Positions 43,331 to 52,616 are shown, numbered from the stretch's first letter. The stretch: DNA of 64,000 nucleotides from JAAEPI01 sp965212145 (GCA_965212145.1 CBDBUY010000003.1:62001-126000); one strand, 5' to 3'. Notes: generated by a model not told the origin, from the sequence alone. Program-made: numbers and translations.

Positions 43331-43360
43331 TTGGAATGTTCATTGACCCAATTACATTTG
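43331..43360 (+). promoter_or_regulatory. Consensus Bacteroidota promoter for tRNA-Thr
   Basis: TTG (43331-43333), exactly 19 bases, then TACATTTG (43353-43360), a full match to TTG-N19-TAnnTTTG, 20 bases before the tRNA. Confidence 0.75.
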
Positions 43361-43380
43361 CAGTCGCTTTTAAAAAGCAG

Positions 43381-43454
43381 GCCTCCTTAGCTCAGTTGGC
43401 CAGAGCAGCGCACTTGTAATGCGCGGGTCGTTGGTTCGAATCCGACAGGAGGCT
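43381..43454 (+). tRNA. tRNA-Thr (anticodon TGT)
   Basis: 74 nt. Acceptor stem GCCTCCT/AGGAGGC, D-arm TAGCTCAGTTGGCC, anticodon arm GCGCA-CTTGTAA-TGCGC with anticodon TGT (reads ACA), and T-arm GGTTCGAATCC. CCA is not encoded. Confidence 0.97.
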
Positions 43455-43457
43455 CAA

Positions 43458-43485
43458 AAAACCCTGACATAGTCAGGGTTTTTTT
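43458..43485 (+). terminator. Terminator of tRNA-Thr
   Basis: AAAACCCTGAC / GTCAGGGTTTT around ATA, running into a T tract, starting four bases after the tRNA. Confidence 0.85.
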
Positions 43486-43512
43486 GTTGTTCAACTCCGA
43501 TATCTTTATCAG

Positions 43513-44139
43513 ATGCAACCTGTGGAACAGTTTTTAGAAGAAAGGGGATTTGATGAAGGCTTAATCAAGGAATGGATGTCTTATGGAAGACAAGTTCAGA
43601 TTAAGGCAGGCGAAATACTGATTGATCCGAATTATCCCGGTGAAGAAATGCCTTTAGTCATTGAGGGTCTTCTGAAGGTTTCGCAACATGAGGATGACCA
43701 AAGGGAGGTATTCCTTTATTACCTTGAGAACGGAGAAACATGCTCCATGTCCATTACTTGTTGTTTAGAAAATCGTCAAATGGCCATTCAGGTCAAAGCC
43801 GTAACTGATTCACTCATCTGGATGATTCCAATGAAAGGGATGAATGACTGGATCGTTCGATATCCACAGTTTCGTCGATTTGTGTTTAACTCTTATCAGC
43901 AACGCTTCGATGAGTTATTAGGCACCATCGATAGCCTTGTTTTTGATCGATTGGATGTGCGATTGTATAATTTCCTTTTGGACACCAAGCAAGCAACCGG
44001 CTCTTTTGAAATTAACCTCACACACGAGCAAATAGCCAAAGAGTTGGGTACCTCCCGAGTGGTTGTTTCAAGACTGCTAAAGAAGCTGGAAAACGAAGAA
44101 AGAATCGAACAAAAACGAAATCAGATTGAGATTCTGTAG
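43513..44139 (+). CDS. Crp/Fnr-family regulator with three clustered cysteines
   Basis: 208 residues: cyclic-nucleotide-binding-like domain (1-130), dimer helix, winged HTH (LTHEQIAKELGTSRVVVSRLLKKLE near 170-193). Where nucleotide-binding residues would lie there is GETCSMSITCC with Cys77, Cys83 and Cys84, so the signal is more likely thiol, persulfide or metal based than cAMP; this is inference. It heads a same-strand sulfur gene set and probably regulates it. It starts 28 bases after the tRNA-Thr terminator. Confidence 0.87.
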   Translation: MQPVEQFLEERGFDEGLIKEWMSYGRQVQIKAGEILIDPNYPGEEMPLVIEGLLKVSQHEDDQREVFLYYLENGETCSMSITCCLENRQMAIQVKAVTDSLIWMIPMKGMNDWIVRYPQFRRFVFNSYQQRFDELLGTIDSLVFDRLDVRLYNFLLDTKQATGSFEINLTHEQIAKELGTSRVVVSRLLKKLENEERIEQKRNQIEIL

Positions 44140-44182
44140 TGTGACATTTGTTACTCATCTTCTCGTGCAGGGCTGATTACCT

Positions 44183-45901
44183 TTGCGACCTGTGAGTGCC
44201 CAAAAATATTTTCCGATTCTCGAATGGCTTCCTCGTTACACCAGGGAACTCCTTTCCGGCGATGTTCGGGCTGGGGTGACTGTTGGAGTCATGCTCATCC
44301 CACAGGGGATGGCTTATGCTATGATCGCAGGACTGCCACCGGTTTATGGACTTTATGCAGCGGTCGTTCCGCAAATTATCTATGCGATTTTCGGAACATC
44401 ACGACAGCTTTCTGTGGCACCTGTCGCGATGGATTCTTTGCTAGTGGCCGCCGGAGTTGGACTGATGGCCGAACAAGGCTCTGAGGCATACATCACCCTA
44501 GCCATACTGGTAGCATTTTTCATGGGGACGTTTCAGTTGTTGCTTGGGATTTTCAAGATGGGGTTTATCACCAATCTGCTTTCTCGTCCGGTTATCAGTG
44601 GGTTCACGTCAGCGGCTGCTATAATCATTGCGTTAAGTCAGTTGCCGAATCTGCTTGGAGTCAAAATGGAGCGGAGTACTCGCGCCTATGAAATGATTGG
44701 GAGTTTGGCCGAAGTGATTACAAATGCTCATGTTCTTTCGTTGATCATTGGGGTTGTTGGAATCGTCCTTATCGTGCTGATCAAATCATGGTCGACAAAA
44801 ATTCCGGCTTCTCTCATAGCAGTAATTATCTCTACAGCTTTGGTCAGCATTTTCGGTTGGAATGAGCTTGGAGTCAATATTGTCAAAGAAGTGCCATCTG
44901 GTTTTCCGACCTTTTCATTGCCGAATATCACATGGCAAAATATTCAGCAGGTGGCGCCACTGGCTATGACAATCGCCATCATAGCTTTCATGGAGGCTTT
45001 TTCGGTGGCCAAAGCTATTGAGGCAAAAAAGCGAGATCACGAAGTACGACCTAGTCAGGAATTAATTGCTCTTGGGGCGGCTAACTTCATTGGTTCGATG
45101 TTTAGCAGCTACCCAGTGACAGGTGGGTTCTCAAGAACAGCGGTAAATGTAGAATCCGGAGCTAACACTCCACTTTCCTCTTTGATAAGTGCGGGTATAG
45201 TTGCGCTCACTTTGATTTTTCTTACTCCGCTATTCTACTTTTTACCAAAGGCGATCTTGGCTTCCATTATTATGGTTGCTGTGGCAGGGCTTATTGACAT
45301 CAAGTTTGTCCGAACAATTTGGAAAGAGAACAAGGTCGAGTTTGCGCTACTGATGATTACTTTTCTGGTTACTCTAAACGTGGGAATGGTGGAAGGAATT
45401 CTTACTGGAATTTCAGTAGCAGTACTACATCTTATCTACAAAATGGCGTATCCGCATATTGCACAACTAGGCCGTGTCAAGGATCACCACGAGTATCGTA
45501 ATATTCGCCGCTTTAAAAATCTTCAGACTTGGGACTGGCTGCTATTGCTCAGGCTCGATGCATCATTGACATTCATTAATATCCAATATTTCAAAGATTA
45601 TGTGATTAGAAATATTGATGATGAAACGAAGTACGTCATTTTGGATGCCGGCCCAGTGAGCCATCTGGATACGTCGGCCATCGAGGGATTGCGGGACTTG
45701 ATCCAGACACTGAATGAAAAGGAAATTGTGTTTATTCTGTGTGACATGATAGGCCCGGTGAGAGACATTGTGCATCGGACCGGTTTTATGGATACCGTGA
45801 AGGAGGACAATATTTTTATCGACCTTCATGAAGCGGTAAAATACGTCACCACCAAGCAAAAAGGAGATTTTAACGAGTACGCGACTCAGCATGAAGAGTA
45901 A
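44183..45901 (+). CDS. SulP-family anion permease with STAS domain
   Basis: 572 residues from TTG 44183; GTG 44192 is an alternative. N-terminal SulP signature (LSGDVRAGVTVGVMLIPQGMAYAMIAGLPPVYGLYAAVVP), about 12-14 TM segments to ~residue 420, conserved FSSYPVTGGFSRTAVN, and a cytoplasmic STAS domain at ~440-560 (YVILDAGPVSHLDTSAIEGL). It probably moves sulfate or another oxyanion; its place between a Cys-rich regulator and a persulfide dioxygenase-like gene favours a sulfur anion. Confidence 0.93.
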   Translation: MRPVSAQKYFPILEWLPRYTRELLSGDVRAGVTVGVMLIPQGMAYAMIAGLPPVYGLYAAVVPQIIYAIFGTSRQLSVAPVAMDSLLVAAGVGLMAEQGSEAYITLAILVAFFMGTFQLLLGIFKMGFITNLLSRPVISGFTSAAAIIIALSQLPNLLGVKMERSTRAYEMIGSLAEVITNAHVLSLIIGVVGIVLIVLIKSWSTKIPASLIAVIISTALVSIFGWNELGVNIVKEVPSGFPTFSLPNITWQNIQQVAPLAMTIAIIAFMEAFSVAKAIEAKKRDHEVRPSQELIALGAANFIGSMFSSYPVTGGFSRTAVNVESGANTPLSSLISAGIVALTLIFLTPLFYFLPKAILASIIMVAVAGLIDIKFVRTIWKENKVEFALLMITFLVTLNVGMVEGILTGISVAVLHLIYKMAYPHIAQLGRVKDHHEYRNIRRFKNLQTWDWLLLLRLDASLTFINIQYFKDYVIRNIDDETKYVILDAGPVSHLDTSAIEGLRDLIQTLNEKEIVFILCDMIGPVRDIVHRTGFMDTVKEDNIFIDLHEAVKYVTTKQKGDFNEYATQHEE

Positions 45902-45960
45902 CAATGGTTACACTGAAAAATGGGGACAAACGTACCTTTGCATTGAAAGAAAATAAGAAA

Positions 45961-47358
45961 ATGAAAATTGAACAGATATACACAGGATGCCTCGCCCAAG
46001 GGGCTTATTTCATAGAAAGTGAAGGAGAAGCGGCAATCATAGATCCGCTTCGGGAGTCGGCTCCATATATCGAAAAAGCCGAGCGAGAGGGAGCGAAGAT
46101 CAAGTACATTTTTGAGACGCACTTTCACGCAGATTTCGTTTCAGGACATGTCGACTTAGCTGAAAAAACGGGTGCAAGCATAGTATATGGCCCTAAAGCC
46201 AATCCGACATTCGATTTTCATCAAGCACAGGATAACGAGGAGTTCAGGCTGGGAAAGATTAAGATCAGGGCTCTGCACACTCCAGGCCATACGATGGAGA
46301 GCACGACCTATCTGTTGATTGATGAACAGGGTGGAGAATATGCAATTTTCAGTGGAGATACGTTGTTTATAGGGGATGTTGGACGGCCTGATTTAGCCCA
46401 GAAGGGCGACCTGACTCAGGAAGATTTAGCGGGCTTTCTTTTTGATAGTTTGCGATCTAAGATCATGCCTTTGCCTGATAGCGTAATTGTTTATCCAGCT
46501 CATGGTGCCGGATCTGCTTGTGGGAAGAACATGAGCAACGAAACTACTGACACGCTCGGCAATCAAAAAGAAACAAACTATGCTCTTCGAGCAGACATGA
46601 CTCGTGATGAATTCATCAAAGAGGTGACTGACGGACTCTTGCCTCCACCTCAATATTTTGCGCAGAATGTTGCCATGAATAAATCAGGTGCTGCGGCATT
46701 GGATGAAATCCTGAAGAAAGGAAACGTGGCTCTAGACGTTGATACGTTTGAGGCTTATGCCAATCACGAAGGAGCACTTGTTTTGGATACCAGATCACAG
46801 AAGGATTTCGTACAGGCCCATATTCCTAATTCGATTTTTATTGGAATCGATGGGTCATTTGCCCCTTGGGTAGGAGCATTGATTCCCGATCTGCAACAAC
46901 CGATCGTATTTCTGGCGCCAGAAGGACGAGAAGAGGAGGTGGTGACCAGACTTTCTCGAGTAGGGTACGACAATACCCTTGGATACCTAGAAGGAGGGGT
47001 TGAGGCCTGGAAGAAGGCAGGAAAGGAGACCGATTCGATGGAATCGATTTCTGCTGATGAACTGGAAAACAGAATGCAGGCTGGCAGCCTGAATGTCCTG
47101 GACGTAAGGAAACCGGGCGAATTCGAATCCGAGCACATGGAAGCTGCAGAAAGTTTTCCCCTTGATTTTATCAGTAAGAACATGAATGAATTGGATCAGG
47201 ATACAGAGTATCACATCCATTGTGCAGGTGGATATCGAAGCGTCATTGCGGGTTCGATTTTGAAAAGCCGAGGTTACCACAATGTCGTGGACGTGGCAGG
47301 TGGCTATGCTTCCATCAAAAAAACCAACCTTCCGAGGACTTCTTCGGTTACATCTTAA
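45961..47358 (+). CDS. Persulfide dioxygenase-like MBL protein fused to two rhodanese domains
   Basis: 465 residues from ATG 45961 (MKIEQIYTGCLAQGAYF), the conserved family start; ATG 45904 adds 19 residues. The metallo-beta-lactamase domain (1-240) has THFHADFVSGH, HTPGHTMES, SGDTLFIGDVGRPDLA and YPAHGAGSACG, typical of ETHE1-type glutathione-persulfide dioxygenases. Two rhodanese domains follow. The first has no cysteine at the loop (FLAPEGREEE) and is probably non-catalytic. The second has HCAGGYRS with the active Cys. It likely oxidises persulfide sulfur to sulfite and handles sulfane transfer. Confidence 0.92.
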   Translation: MKIEQIYTGCLAQGAYFIESEGEAAIIDPLRESAPYIEKAEREGAKIKYIFETHFHADFVSGHVDLAEKTGASIVYGPKANPTFDFHQAQDNEEFRLGKIKIRALHTPGHTMESTTYLLIDEQGGEYAIFSGDTLFIGDVGRPDLAQKGDLTQEDLAGFLFDSLRSKIMPLPDSVIVYPAHGAGSACGKNMSNETTDTLGNQKETNYALRADMTRDEFIKEVTDGLLPPPQYFAQNVAMNKSGAAALDEILKKGNVALDVDTFEAYANHEGALVLDTRSQKDFVQAHIPNSIFIGIDGSFAPWVGALIPDLQQPIVFLAPEGREEEVVTRLSRVGYDNTLGYLEGGVEAWKKAGKETDSMESISADELENRMQAGSLNVLDVRKPGEFESEHMEAAESFPLDFISKNMNELDQDTEYHIHCAGGYRSVIAGSILKSRGYHNVVDVAGGYASIKKTNLPRTSSVTS

Positions 47359-47373
47359 AATTACGAATAGTAC

Positions 47374-47940
47374 ATGATCGAATTTATCAGTCAGCCATGG
47401 CCTTGGTATGTAGCCGGGCCAATCATTGCTTTTGTCATGTTTCTCATGCTTTATTTCGGCAAGAGCTTCGGACTGTCATCCAATTTGCGAACCATGTGCT
47501 CCATTCTTGGTGCAGGGAAGCATTGCGATTTTTTTGATTTCGACTGGAAGTCACAAATGTGGAACTTGGTATTTGCAGGGGGACTCGTCTTAGGAGGGTT
47601 CCTTGCCCATCAATTCTTCATAGATGACAGTGTCATTCAAATTTCTCAAGCTACTCAGCAAAACTTGATGGCATTGGGAGTGGAAACAGATGGTAGCAAG
47701 CTAGTGCCCGGGAGTATTTTCACATGGGAGTCATTGGGAACCACTCGTGGAATGATCATGCTGGTTCTTGGTGGATTTTTGATTGGCTTTGGGACAAGAT
47801 ACGCCGGAGGCTGCACCTCAGGACATGCGATTAGTGGTCTCAGTAATCTTCAACTTCCTTCATTGATTGCAGTCGTCGGATTTTTTGTAGGTGGACTGCT
47901 TGTCACGCATTTCTTATTACCTCACTTGCTCACCCTTTAA
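47374..47940 (+). CDS. YeeE/YedE-family membrane protein, larger subunit
   Basis: 188 residues with ~4-5 TM helices. Cys motifs typical of YeeE/YedE sulfur-compound transporters are present: CSILGAGKHCDFF and GGCTSGH. It pairs with the next gene, together matching the two-part layout common in Bacteroidota and proteobacterial sulfur loci. A likely cargo is thiosulfate or sulfane sulfur, delivered to the rhodanese protein upstream (15 bases away). Transport is inferred. Confidence 0.88.
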   Translation: MIEFISQPWPWYVAGPIIAFVMFLMLYFGKSFGLSSNLRTMCSILGAGKHCDFFDFDWKSQMWNLVFAGGLVLGGFLAHQFFIDDSVIQISQATQQNLMALGVETDGSKLVPGSIFTWESLGTTRGMIMLVLGGFLIGFGTRYAGGCTSGHAISGLSNLQLPSLIAVVGFFVGGLLVTHFLLPHLLTL

Positions 47941-47949
47941 TTACCGGAT

Positions 47950-48363
47950 ATGAAATTTATTAAGTTTTTACTGGCCGGTACATTATTCGGCATCACACTG
48001 ACCAAAGCTGAAATCATCTCGTGGTATCGGATTTACGAAATGTTCCACTTCGAATCTTTCCACATGTACGGTGTTATTGGGTCGGCGGTGATGATAGGGG
48101 TGTTAATCACTTTATTCATCAAAAGAACAGGAATGAAAGACAGCAGTGGCTCACCAATTGTTATCCCGCCTAAACAGCAAGGAGTCACGCGTTATTTGGT
48201 TGGAGGAACACTCTTCGGAGCAGGCTGGGCTATGACAGGTGCTTGCCCCGGACCTTTGTTTATTCTTTTAGGAAATGGAATCGGAGTGATCGGAGTGGTG
48301 ATCATTTCTGCGATGCTCGGTACGTATATGTATGGGCTGCTTCGAGATAGATTGCCGCACTAG
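47950..48363 (+). CDS. YeeE/YedE-family (DUF6691-type) membrane protein, smaller subunit
   Basis: 137 residues, about four TM segments, with the conserved ATMTGACPGP-like motif seen here as AMTGACPGPLF near residue 96. It starts 9 bases after its partner gene and ends the sulfur operon; a strong terminator follows at 48406-48440. Confidence 0.88.
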   Translation: MKFIKFLLAGTLFGITLTKAEIISWYRIYEMFHFESFHMYGVIGSAVMIGVLITLFIKRTGMKDSSGSPIVIPPKQQGVTRYLVGGTLFGAGWAMTGACPGPLFILLGNGIGVIGVVIISAMLGTYMYGLLRDRLPH

Positions 48364-48405
48364 TAGCCACTCAATAAAGAAAAAAAGGCTCATTCATCTA
48401 GACAT

Positions 48406-48440
48406 AAAAAAAGCCCCTGCCATAAGGCAGGGGCTTTTTT
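48406..48440. terminator. Strong bidirectional terminator after the sulfur locus
   Basis: AAAAAAGCCCCTGCC / GGCAGGGGCTTTTTT around ATAA, between convergent genes ending at 48363 and 48457. Confidence 0.92.
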
Positions 48441-48456
48441 ATTTTATTTGATAGGA

Positions 48457-48939
48457 TTAGTTCACATCAAAAACCAAAACCCAATTTCCTACTCCAGCGC
48501 CTCTTGCACTAGACGCTTCTACGGAGGCAGAAATCGTGATTTTAGAATCAGCCTCCACGATGGTCACCGTATTTACGTTTAATGAAGATCCGCTGGCCGC
48601 ATTCAATGCAGCACCAGAAATCACGGCAGCATCACTAACAGAGAATGAACCTCCAGTGAAGTAATTGGAGCTAAAACTAGATCCTCCTGAAAAAGAATAT
48701 GATGCTCCGGTTTCCTCAGTGTTAGGAGTCACGGTCACAGAGAGACCTGATAAATCCGGTGTCCCCTCAACTTCGGTTGTGTTACTTGCAGTGGTATTCA
48801 CAGACCAAGTTCCATCAATCGCTCTGAGTAGTTTCTGTCCATCGGTTAAACCCGGTCCGTTATCTCCTCCCCCACAACTCATCAATATTCCAGTAGTAAC
48901 TAAGGCAGCAGTCATTAGAATATTTCGGAATCCTTTCAT
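48457..48939 (-). CDS. Small Ser/Gly/Thr-rich lipoprotein
   Basis: 160 residues. The signal and lipobox are at GILMSCGGG. The mature protein has a WSVNTTASNTTEV start and many Ser/Ala/Thr strands (YSFSGGSSFSSNYFTGGSFSV) ending NWVLVFDVN. It resembles lipocalin-like surface lipoproteins in pattern only; no family recognised. Probably cell surface. Confidence 0.68.
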   Translation of the reverse strand: MKGFRNILMTAALVTTGILMSCGGGDNGPGLTDGQKLLRAIDGTWSVNTTASNTTEVEGTPDLSGLSVTVTPNTEETGASYSFSGGSSFSSNYFTGGSFSVSDAAVISGAALNAASGSSLNVNTVTIVEADSKITISASVEASSARGAGVGNWVLVFDVN

Positions 48940-49052
48940 TTCAGTGTATTTTCTTGTTTATAAAAAGTGATATGCAACCAAAGGTGCTGATAAATTTTGA
49001 TACACGCAATTGTTATGACATAATTCCAATCAATTACCCACGAGTAGGTAGA

Positions 49053-49487
49053 TTAATGATTTACTTGAATTTTCAAGATTTTATCACCTTGAGTTATTTC
49101 ATCTATGACTTCCAATCCCTCAACGACTTTGCCAAAGCACGTATGATTCCTGTCTAAATGCGCAGTGTTATTCCTACTATGGCAAACGAAGAACTGAGAT
49201 CCTCCGGTGTTTCTTCCTGCATGAGCCATACTTAGCACACCTCTGTCATGGTATTGATTTTCACCATCTAGTTCACAATCTATGGTGTAGCCGGGCCCGC
49301 CGGCTCCTGTTCCATCTGGGCACCCTCCCTGAATGACAAAGTCCGGAATTACTCGGTGAAAAGTCAATCCATCATAAAATCCTTTTTCACTTAAGTCAAT
49401 AAAGTTTTTAACGGCTTTCGGTGCATCTTTTTCAAAGAACTCCACCTTCATTGTTCCTTTTTCAGTCTGTATTTCTGCTGTTTTCAT
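49053..49487 (-). CDS. Cyclophilin-type peptidyl-prolyl isomerase
   Basis: 144 residues, a compact cytoplasmic cyclophilin. Motifs: FHRVIPDFVIQGGCPDGTGAGGPGY, GVLSMAHAGRNTGGSQFFVC and HTCFGKVVEGLEVID. It catalyses cis-trans isomerisation of proline peptide bonds. There is no signal peptide. The start overlaps the upstream VOC gene stop by 4 bases (ATGA), so they form an operon. Confidence 0.95.
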   Translation of the reverse strand: MKTAEIQTEKGTMKVEFFEKDAPKAVKNFIDLSEKGFYDGLTFHRVIPDFVIQGGCPDGTGAGGPGYTIDCELDGENQYHDRGVLSMAHAGRNTGGSQFFVCHSRNNTAHLDRNHTCFGKVVEGLEVIDEITQGDKILKIQVNH

Positions 49488-49909
49488 TTGGCAAATAATT
49501 GATCCATGTTTTTAAAAGATTTAAACTCTAAAGCGTTTCCCGAGAAGTCCTTCAGAAAGAAAGTGCCCTGTTCTCCTAGCTGACCTTCGAATCGGATGTA
49601 TGGCTCAATGATAAAATTGAGATTGGCTTTTCTGAAACGATCAGCCAATTCTTCCCAGTCATCCCAGTCCAACACCACCCCAAAATGTGGCACGGGAACC
49701 TGAAGTCCGTCTACGGGATTTTCATGGAGATCGGCTTTCATTCCCTCCTTTTGATGCGCCACGAATTGGTGGCCATAAAAATCAAAATCTACCCAGTGAT
49801 CACTCGATCTACCTTCAGCACATCCCATGATTTCACCGTAGAATCTACGGGCCAATGAAATATCATGCACAGGTACTGCCAGATGAAACGGACGAAGGGG
49901 ATTGGACAT
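49484..49909 (-). CDS. VOC-family (glyoxalase-like) protein
   Basis: 141 residues from ATG 49909 (MSNPLRPFHLAVPVHDIS). The VOC fold is recognisable from HLAVPVHDISLARRFYGEIMGC, HFGVVLDWDDWEELADRFRK and FFLKDFSGNALEFKSF, with His and Glu residues at typical metal positions. It could be a dioxygenase-, lyase- or isomerase-like enzyme; the substrate is unknown. A longer reading upstream would overlap the divergent RqcH gene and is rejected. Confidence 0.88.
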   Translation of the reverse strand: MSNPLRPFHLAVPVHDISLARRFYGEIMGCAEGRSSDHWVDFDFYGHQFVAHQKEGMKADLHENPVDGLQVPVPHFGVVLDWDDWEELADRFRKANLNFIIEPYIRFEGQLGEQGTFFLKDFSGNALEFKSFKNMDQLFAK

Positions 49910-49944
49910 CTCAGTTAGCTTTGCTGCAAAACTCGCAAAGGAGA

Positions 49945-51402
49945 ATGTACCACACTTGGTTTTTTCAGAAAAGATTGGCGGAGGCACTTGATGGCAAATT
50001 GAGAGGTCTGAAACTCCTGGAGTGTTTTTCTCAGCAAAAGGATGAACTGATCTTAGGTTTTGCGGATGAGAATAAGCAGCTCTTTGTCAAGGCTGATTTT
50101 GGAAACAATGCCGGCATACTTTCGGTGCAGGAGAATTTTGCCAGAGCCAGAAGAAACTCTGTGGATTTGTTTGACAAATTGATTGATCACCCAGTTGAGG
50201 CGGTTTTTTGCTACAAACATGAGCGTTCTTTTAGGATCGAGTTTAAGCAGGACCTATTTCTGATTTTTAAAATGCATGGGTCTAGGTCGAACATCCTTCT
50301 GGCTGAAAAGAATCAAGTGACCAGTGTCTTTAGAAATAATCTAGATCGGGACATGGAGATCGTTCCGTCCGAATTGAACAATGACCAAAATCTGGACTCT
50401 GAATTAACCATTCGCTTGAGGGGACGAGCGAATGATTACCAGGATTTAGAAATGCTCCACGACCCGATCATGTCCATTTGTCTTGAGAAAGGAAAACCAA
50501 GATTGCATTTCGGAACAATGCCGGATTGCTTTGCGAGCGCGGATCCGATCGACATCACGAACAAGTTCTCAGAATATTTTTACCGGGTTTCAGTTTTTGC
50601 TCAGGAGAAAACTTCTCTAGAAAATCGAATTGAGAAGAAAATCACTCAAACGAAAAACTATCTAAAGAAAACTTCAGACAAGAAAAGCAAACTGGAGAGT
50701 GGTAGGAGTCCCGAAGAAATTGGGCATTTGATCATGGCTCACATGCATGAGATGAGGGAAGGAGAGAAGGAAGTTGTGTTGAAGGACTTTTACTCTGACG
50801 AACAGGTGAAAATCAAACTCAATCCCAAGCTGAGTCCTCAAAAAAATGCTGAGAATTATTACCGGAAGAGCAAGAATCGAAAGATCGAGATGGACATGCT
50901 CGAAACGAATTTGAAGAAGAAGGAGGAGGAATTGGACCTATGGGAAAATAGAAAGTTGAAGGTTTCTGAGGTTGAGGATTTGCGGATGCTACGAAAACTC
51001 GAATCGGAGTTTTTCCCGGAAAATGCCAAAGACAGGAATCAACCAAAACCCTATTTTGAGTTTGAGGTGGACGGGTGGCAGATTCTGGTAGGGAAACACG
51101 CCAAGTCCAACGACGAGCTGACGCAGCGAATTGCTCGTAAGAACGATTTGTGGCTTCACGCTAAGGATGTTTCCGGTTCGCATGTCGTGGTGAAGGAGCA
51201 CCCCGGCCAGAATTTCCCAAAAGACGTAATTGAAAAAGCTGCTGCATTGGCCGCCTATTATTCAAAGCGCAAGACAGATTCTCTTTGCCCCGTCATATTC
51301 ACTCCAAAAAAGTTCGTGAGAAAAGTGAAGGGAGCACCGGCTGGTCAGGTAATGGTCGATCGAGAGGAGATTGTTATGGTGGAGCCAAACAATAAATTAT
51401 GA
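49945..51402 (+). CDS. NFACT-family protein (RqcH-like ribosome quality control factor)
   Basis: 485 residues from ATG 49945 (MYHTWFFQKRLAEAL). NFACT-N begins at once (LRGLKLLECFSQQKDELIL, IFKMHGSRSNILLAE), with a coiled-coil middle (280-380) and an NFACT-R domain at the end (NDLWLHAKDVSGSHVVVKEHPG, ALAAYYSKRK). RqcH homologues bind stalled large ribosomal subunits and add C-terminal alanine tails. It is shorter than Bacillus RqcH (~570). The next gene overlaps it by 4 bases. Confidence 0.9.
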   Translation: MYHTWFFQKRLAEALDGKLRGLKLLECFSQQKDELILGFADENKQLFVKADFGNNAGILSVQENFARARRNSVDLFDKLIDHPVEAVFCYKHERSFRIEFKQDLFLIFKMHGSRSNILLAEKNQVTSVFRNNLDRDMEIVPSELNNDQNLDSELTIRLRGRANDYQDLEMLHDPIMSICLEKGKPRLHFGTMPDCFASADPIDITNKFSEYFYRVSVFAQEKTSLENRIEKKITQTKNYLKKTSDKKSKLESGRSPEEIGHLIMAHMHEMREGEKEVVLKDFYSDEQVKIKLNPKLSPQKNAENYYRKSKNRKIEMDMLETNLKKKEEELDLWENRKLKVSEVEDLRMLRKLESEFFPENAKDRNQPKPYFEFEVDGWQILVGKHAKSNDELTQRIARKNDLWLHAKDVSGSHVVVKEHPGQNFPKDVIEKAAALAAYYSKRKTDSLCPVIFTPKKFVRKVKGAPAGQVMVDREEIVMVEPNNKL

Positions 51403-52616
51403 GACTTTTGACCACCTTATTCTTGACATTAGTTGTGACCTGCGCCTTCTCACAGAGTTTGAGAGACGTTTACAACGCCGGGATGGCTGCCTATAAAAGT
51501 GGTGATTTCCTCACTTATCTCGAGAAAATGAAAGAAGCTGATTCGCTTTCTCCGATGCATCAAACGATTGTTTACAACCTCGCTTCGGCGTATGCCAAAA
51601 ACGACCAACACGACATGGCCATTGAAAAGCTGAAAGTGGCCATTAACATCAATGCAGGCTTTGAGCCAGAAAGTGACGAGGATTTTTCCGAGATGGATTT
51701 GTCATCCATTTTGACGCTGAAAGAGAAATTGAATGCTGTGATCAAATCAAGTGAGGTCGCTTTTACAAATAGCGAATTGGATTTACACCCCGAATCGGTC
51801 GCTCATGATCCAGAAACGGGTCATTTCTTTTTGAACAGCGTTCGCAAAGGGAAAATTTTAAGATTCAATCCCATGGATAAAGAGTATTCAACTCTCATCG
51901 ATGGTCGCTGGGCAGTCATGGGGATGAAGGTCAAGGATGGTTTTCTATGGGGATGTGAGGTCGCCACCAACGAACACGAAAACTACAGCGAAAGCGATCA
52001 AGGAAAAACGGCCCTATTAAAATTCAATCTGAAATCCGGTGAATTAGTCGACCGCTGGGAGCTTGAGGGAGGTCACTGGTTTGGTGATTTGATATTTTCT
52101 AAATCTGGAAAACCGTTCATTTCTGATAGTATGAAACCGATTATTTACACCTTGCAGAATGATAAGCTCGAAGTGTTCAAAGATTTCTCGGATGACCTTT
52201 TCAACTTGCAGGGATTGGCATTTAACGAAGACGAAACGGTCCTTTACATCGCCGATTACAAACTCGGGATTTACAGAATGGAAATGGAGACTGGAGTACT
52301 GAAACCTATTTCTTCGGAGAATTACCTGACCAAGGGAACTGATGGATTGTACTTCTATCAAAACTCTCTGATTGCCATCCAGAATGGCGTGCGACCATTC
52401 AGAGTTTCAAGGATCGCATTGAGAAAAAATGGATTGATGGAGGATATTGACTTTCTGGAAAAAGCAACATCCGAACTTGGCGAGCCTACTTTGGGCGTAG
52501 TAGTTGGAAACCAATTATTCTATGTAGCGAATAGCCCTTGGGGAGCGTATAAAGAAGGTGTCCTTCAGACGGATGGATTAACTGAAAATTTGGTACTCAA
52601 AGTCAACCTCAACTAA
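51399..52616 (+). CDS. Secreted TPR plus SMP-30/gluconolactonase-like propeller protein
   Basis: 405 residues. A signal (LFLTLVVTCAFSQ) precedes a TPR-like region (25-95: AAYKSGDFLTYLEKMKEADSLSP, NDQHDMAIEKLKVAININ) and a six-bladed propeller of the SMP-30/NHL kind (HPESVAHDPETGHFFLNSV, LQGLAFNEDETVLYIADYKLGIYRM). Function unknown. The start overlaps the rqcH-like stop (ATGA), implying coupling, though the products act in different compartments. Confidence 0.8.
   Translation: MRLLTTLFLTLVVTCAFSQSLRDVYNAGMAAYKSGDFLTYLEKMKEADSLSPMHQTIVYNLASAYAKNDQHDMAIEKLKVAININAGFEPESDEDFSEMDLSSILTLKEKLNAVIKSSEVAFTNSELDLHPESVAHDPETGHFFLNSVRKGKILRFNPMDKEYSTLIDGRWAVMGMKVKDGFLWGCEVATNEHENYSESDQGKTALLKFNLKSGELVDRWELEGGHWFGDLIFSKSGKPFISDSMKPIIYTLQNDKLEVFKDFSDDLFNLQGLAFNEDETVLYIADYKLGIYRMEMETGVLKPISSENYLTKGTDGLYFYQNSLIAIQNGVRPFRVSRIALRKNGLMEDIDFLEKATSELGEPTLGVVVGNQLFYVANSPWGAYKEGVLQTDGLTENLVLKVNLN

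Noticed and set aside
49855..49944. Longer start for the RqcH-like gene and longer start for the VOC gene
   Set aside because: Both would make divergent genes overlap heavily; ATG 49945 and ATG 49909 start the conserved domains.
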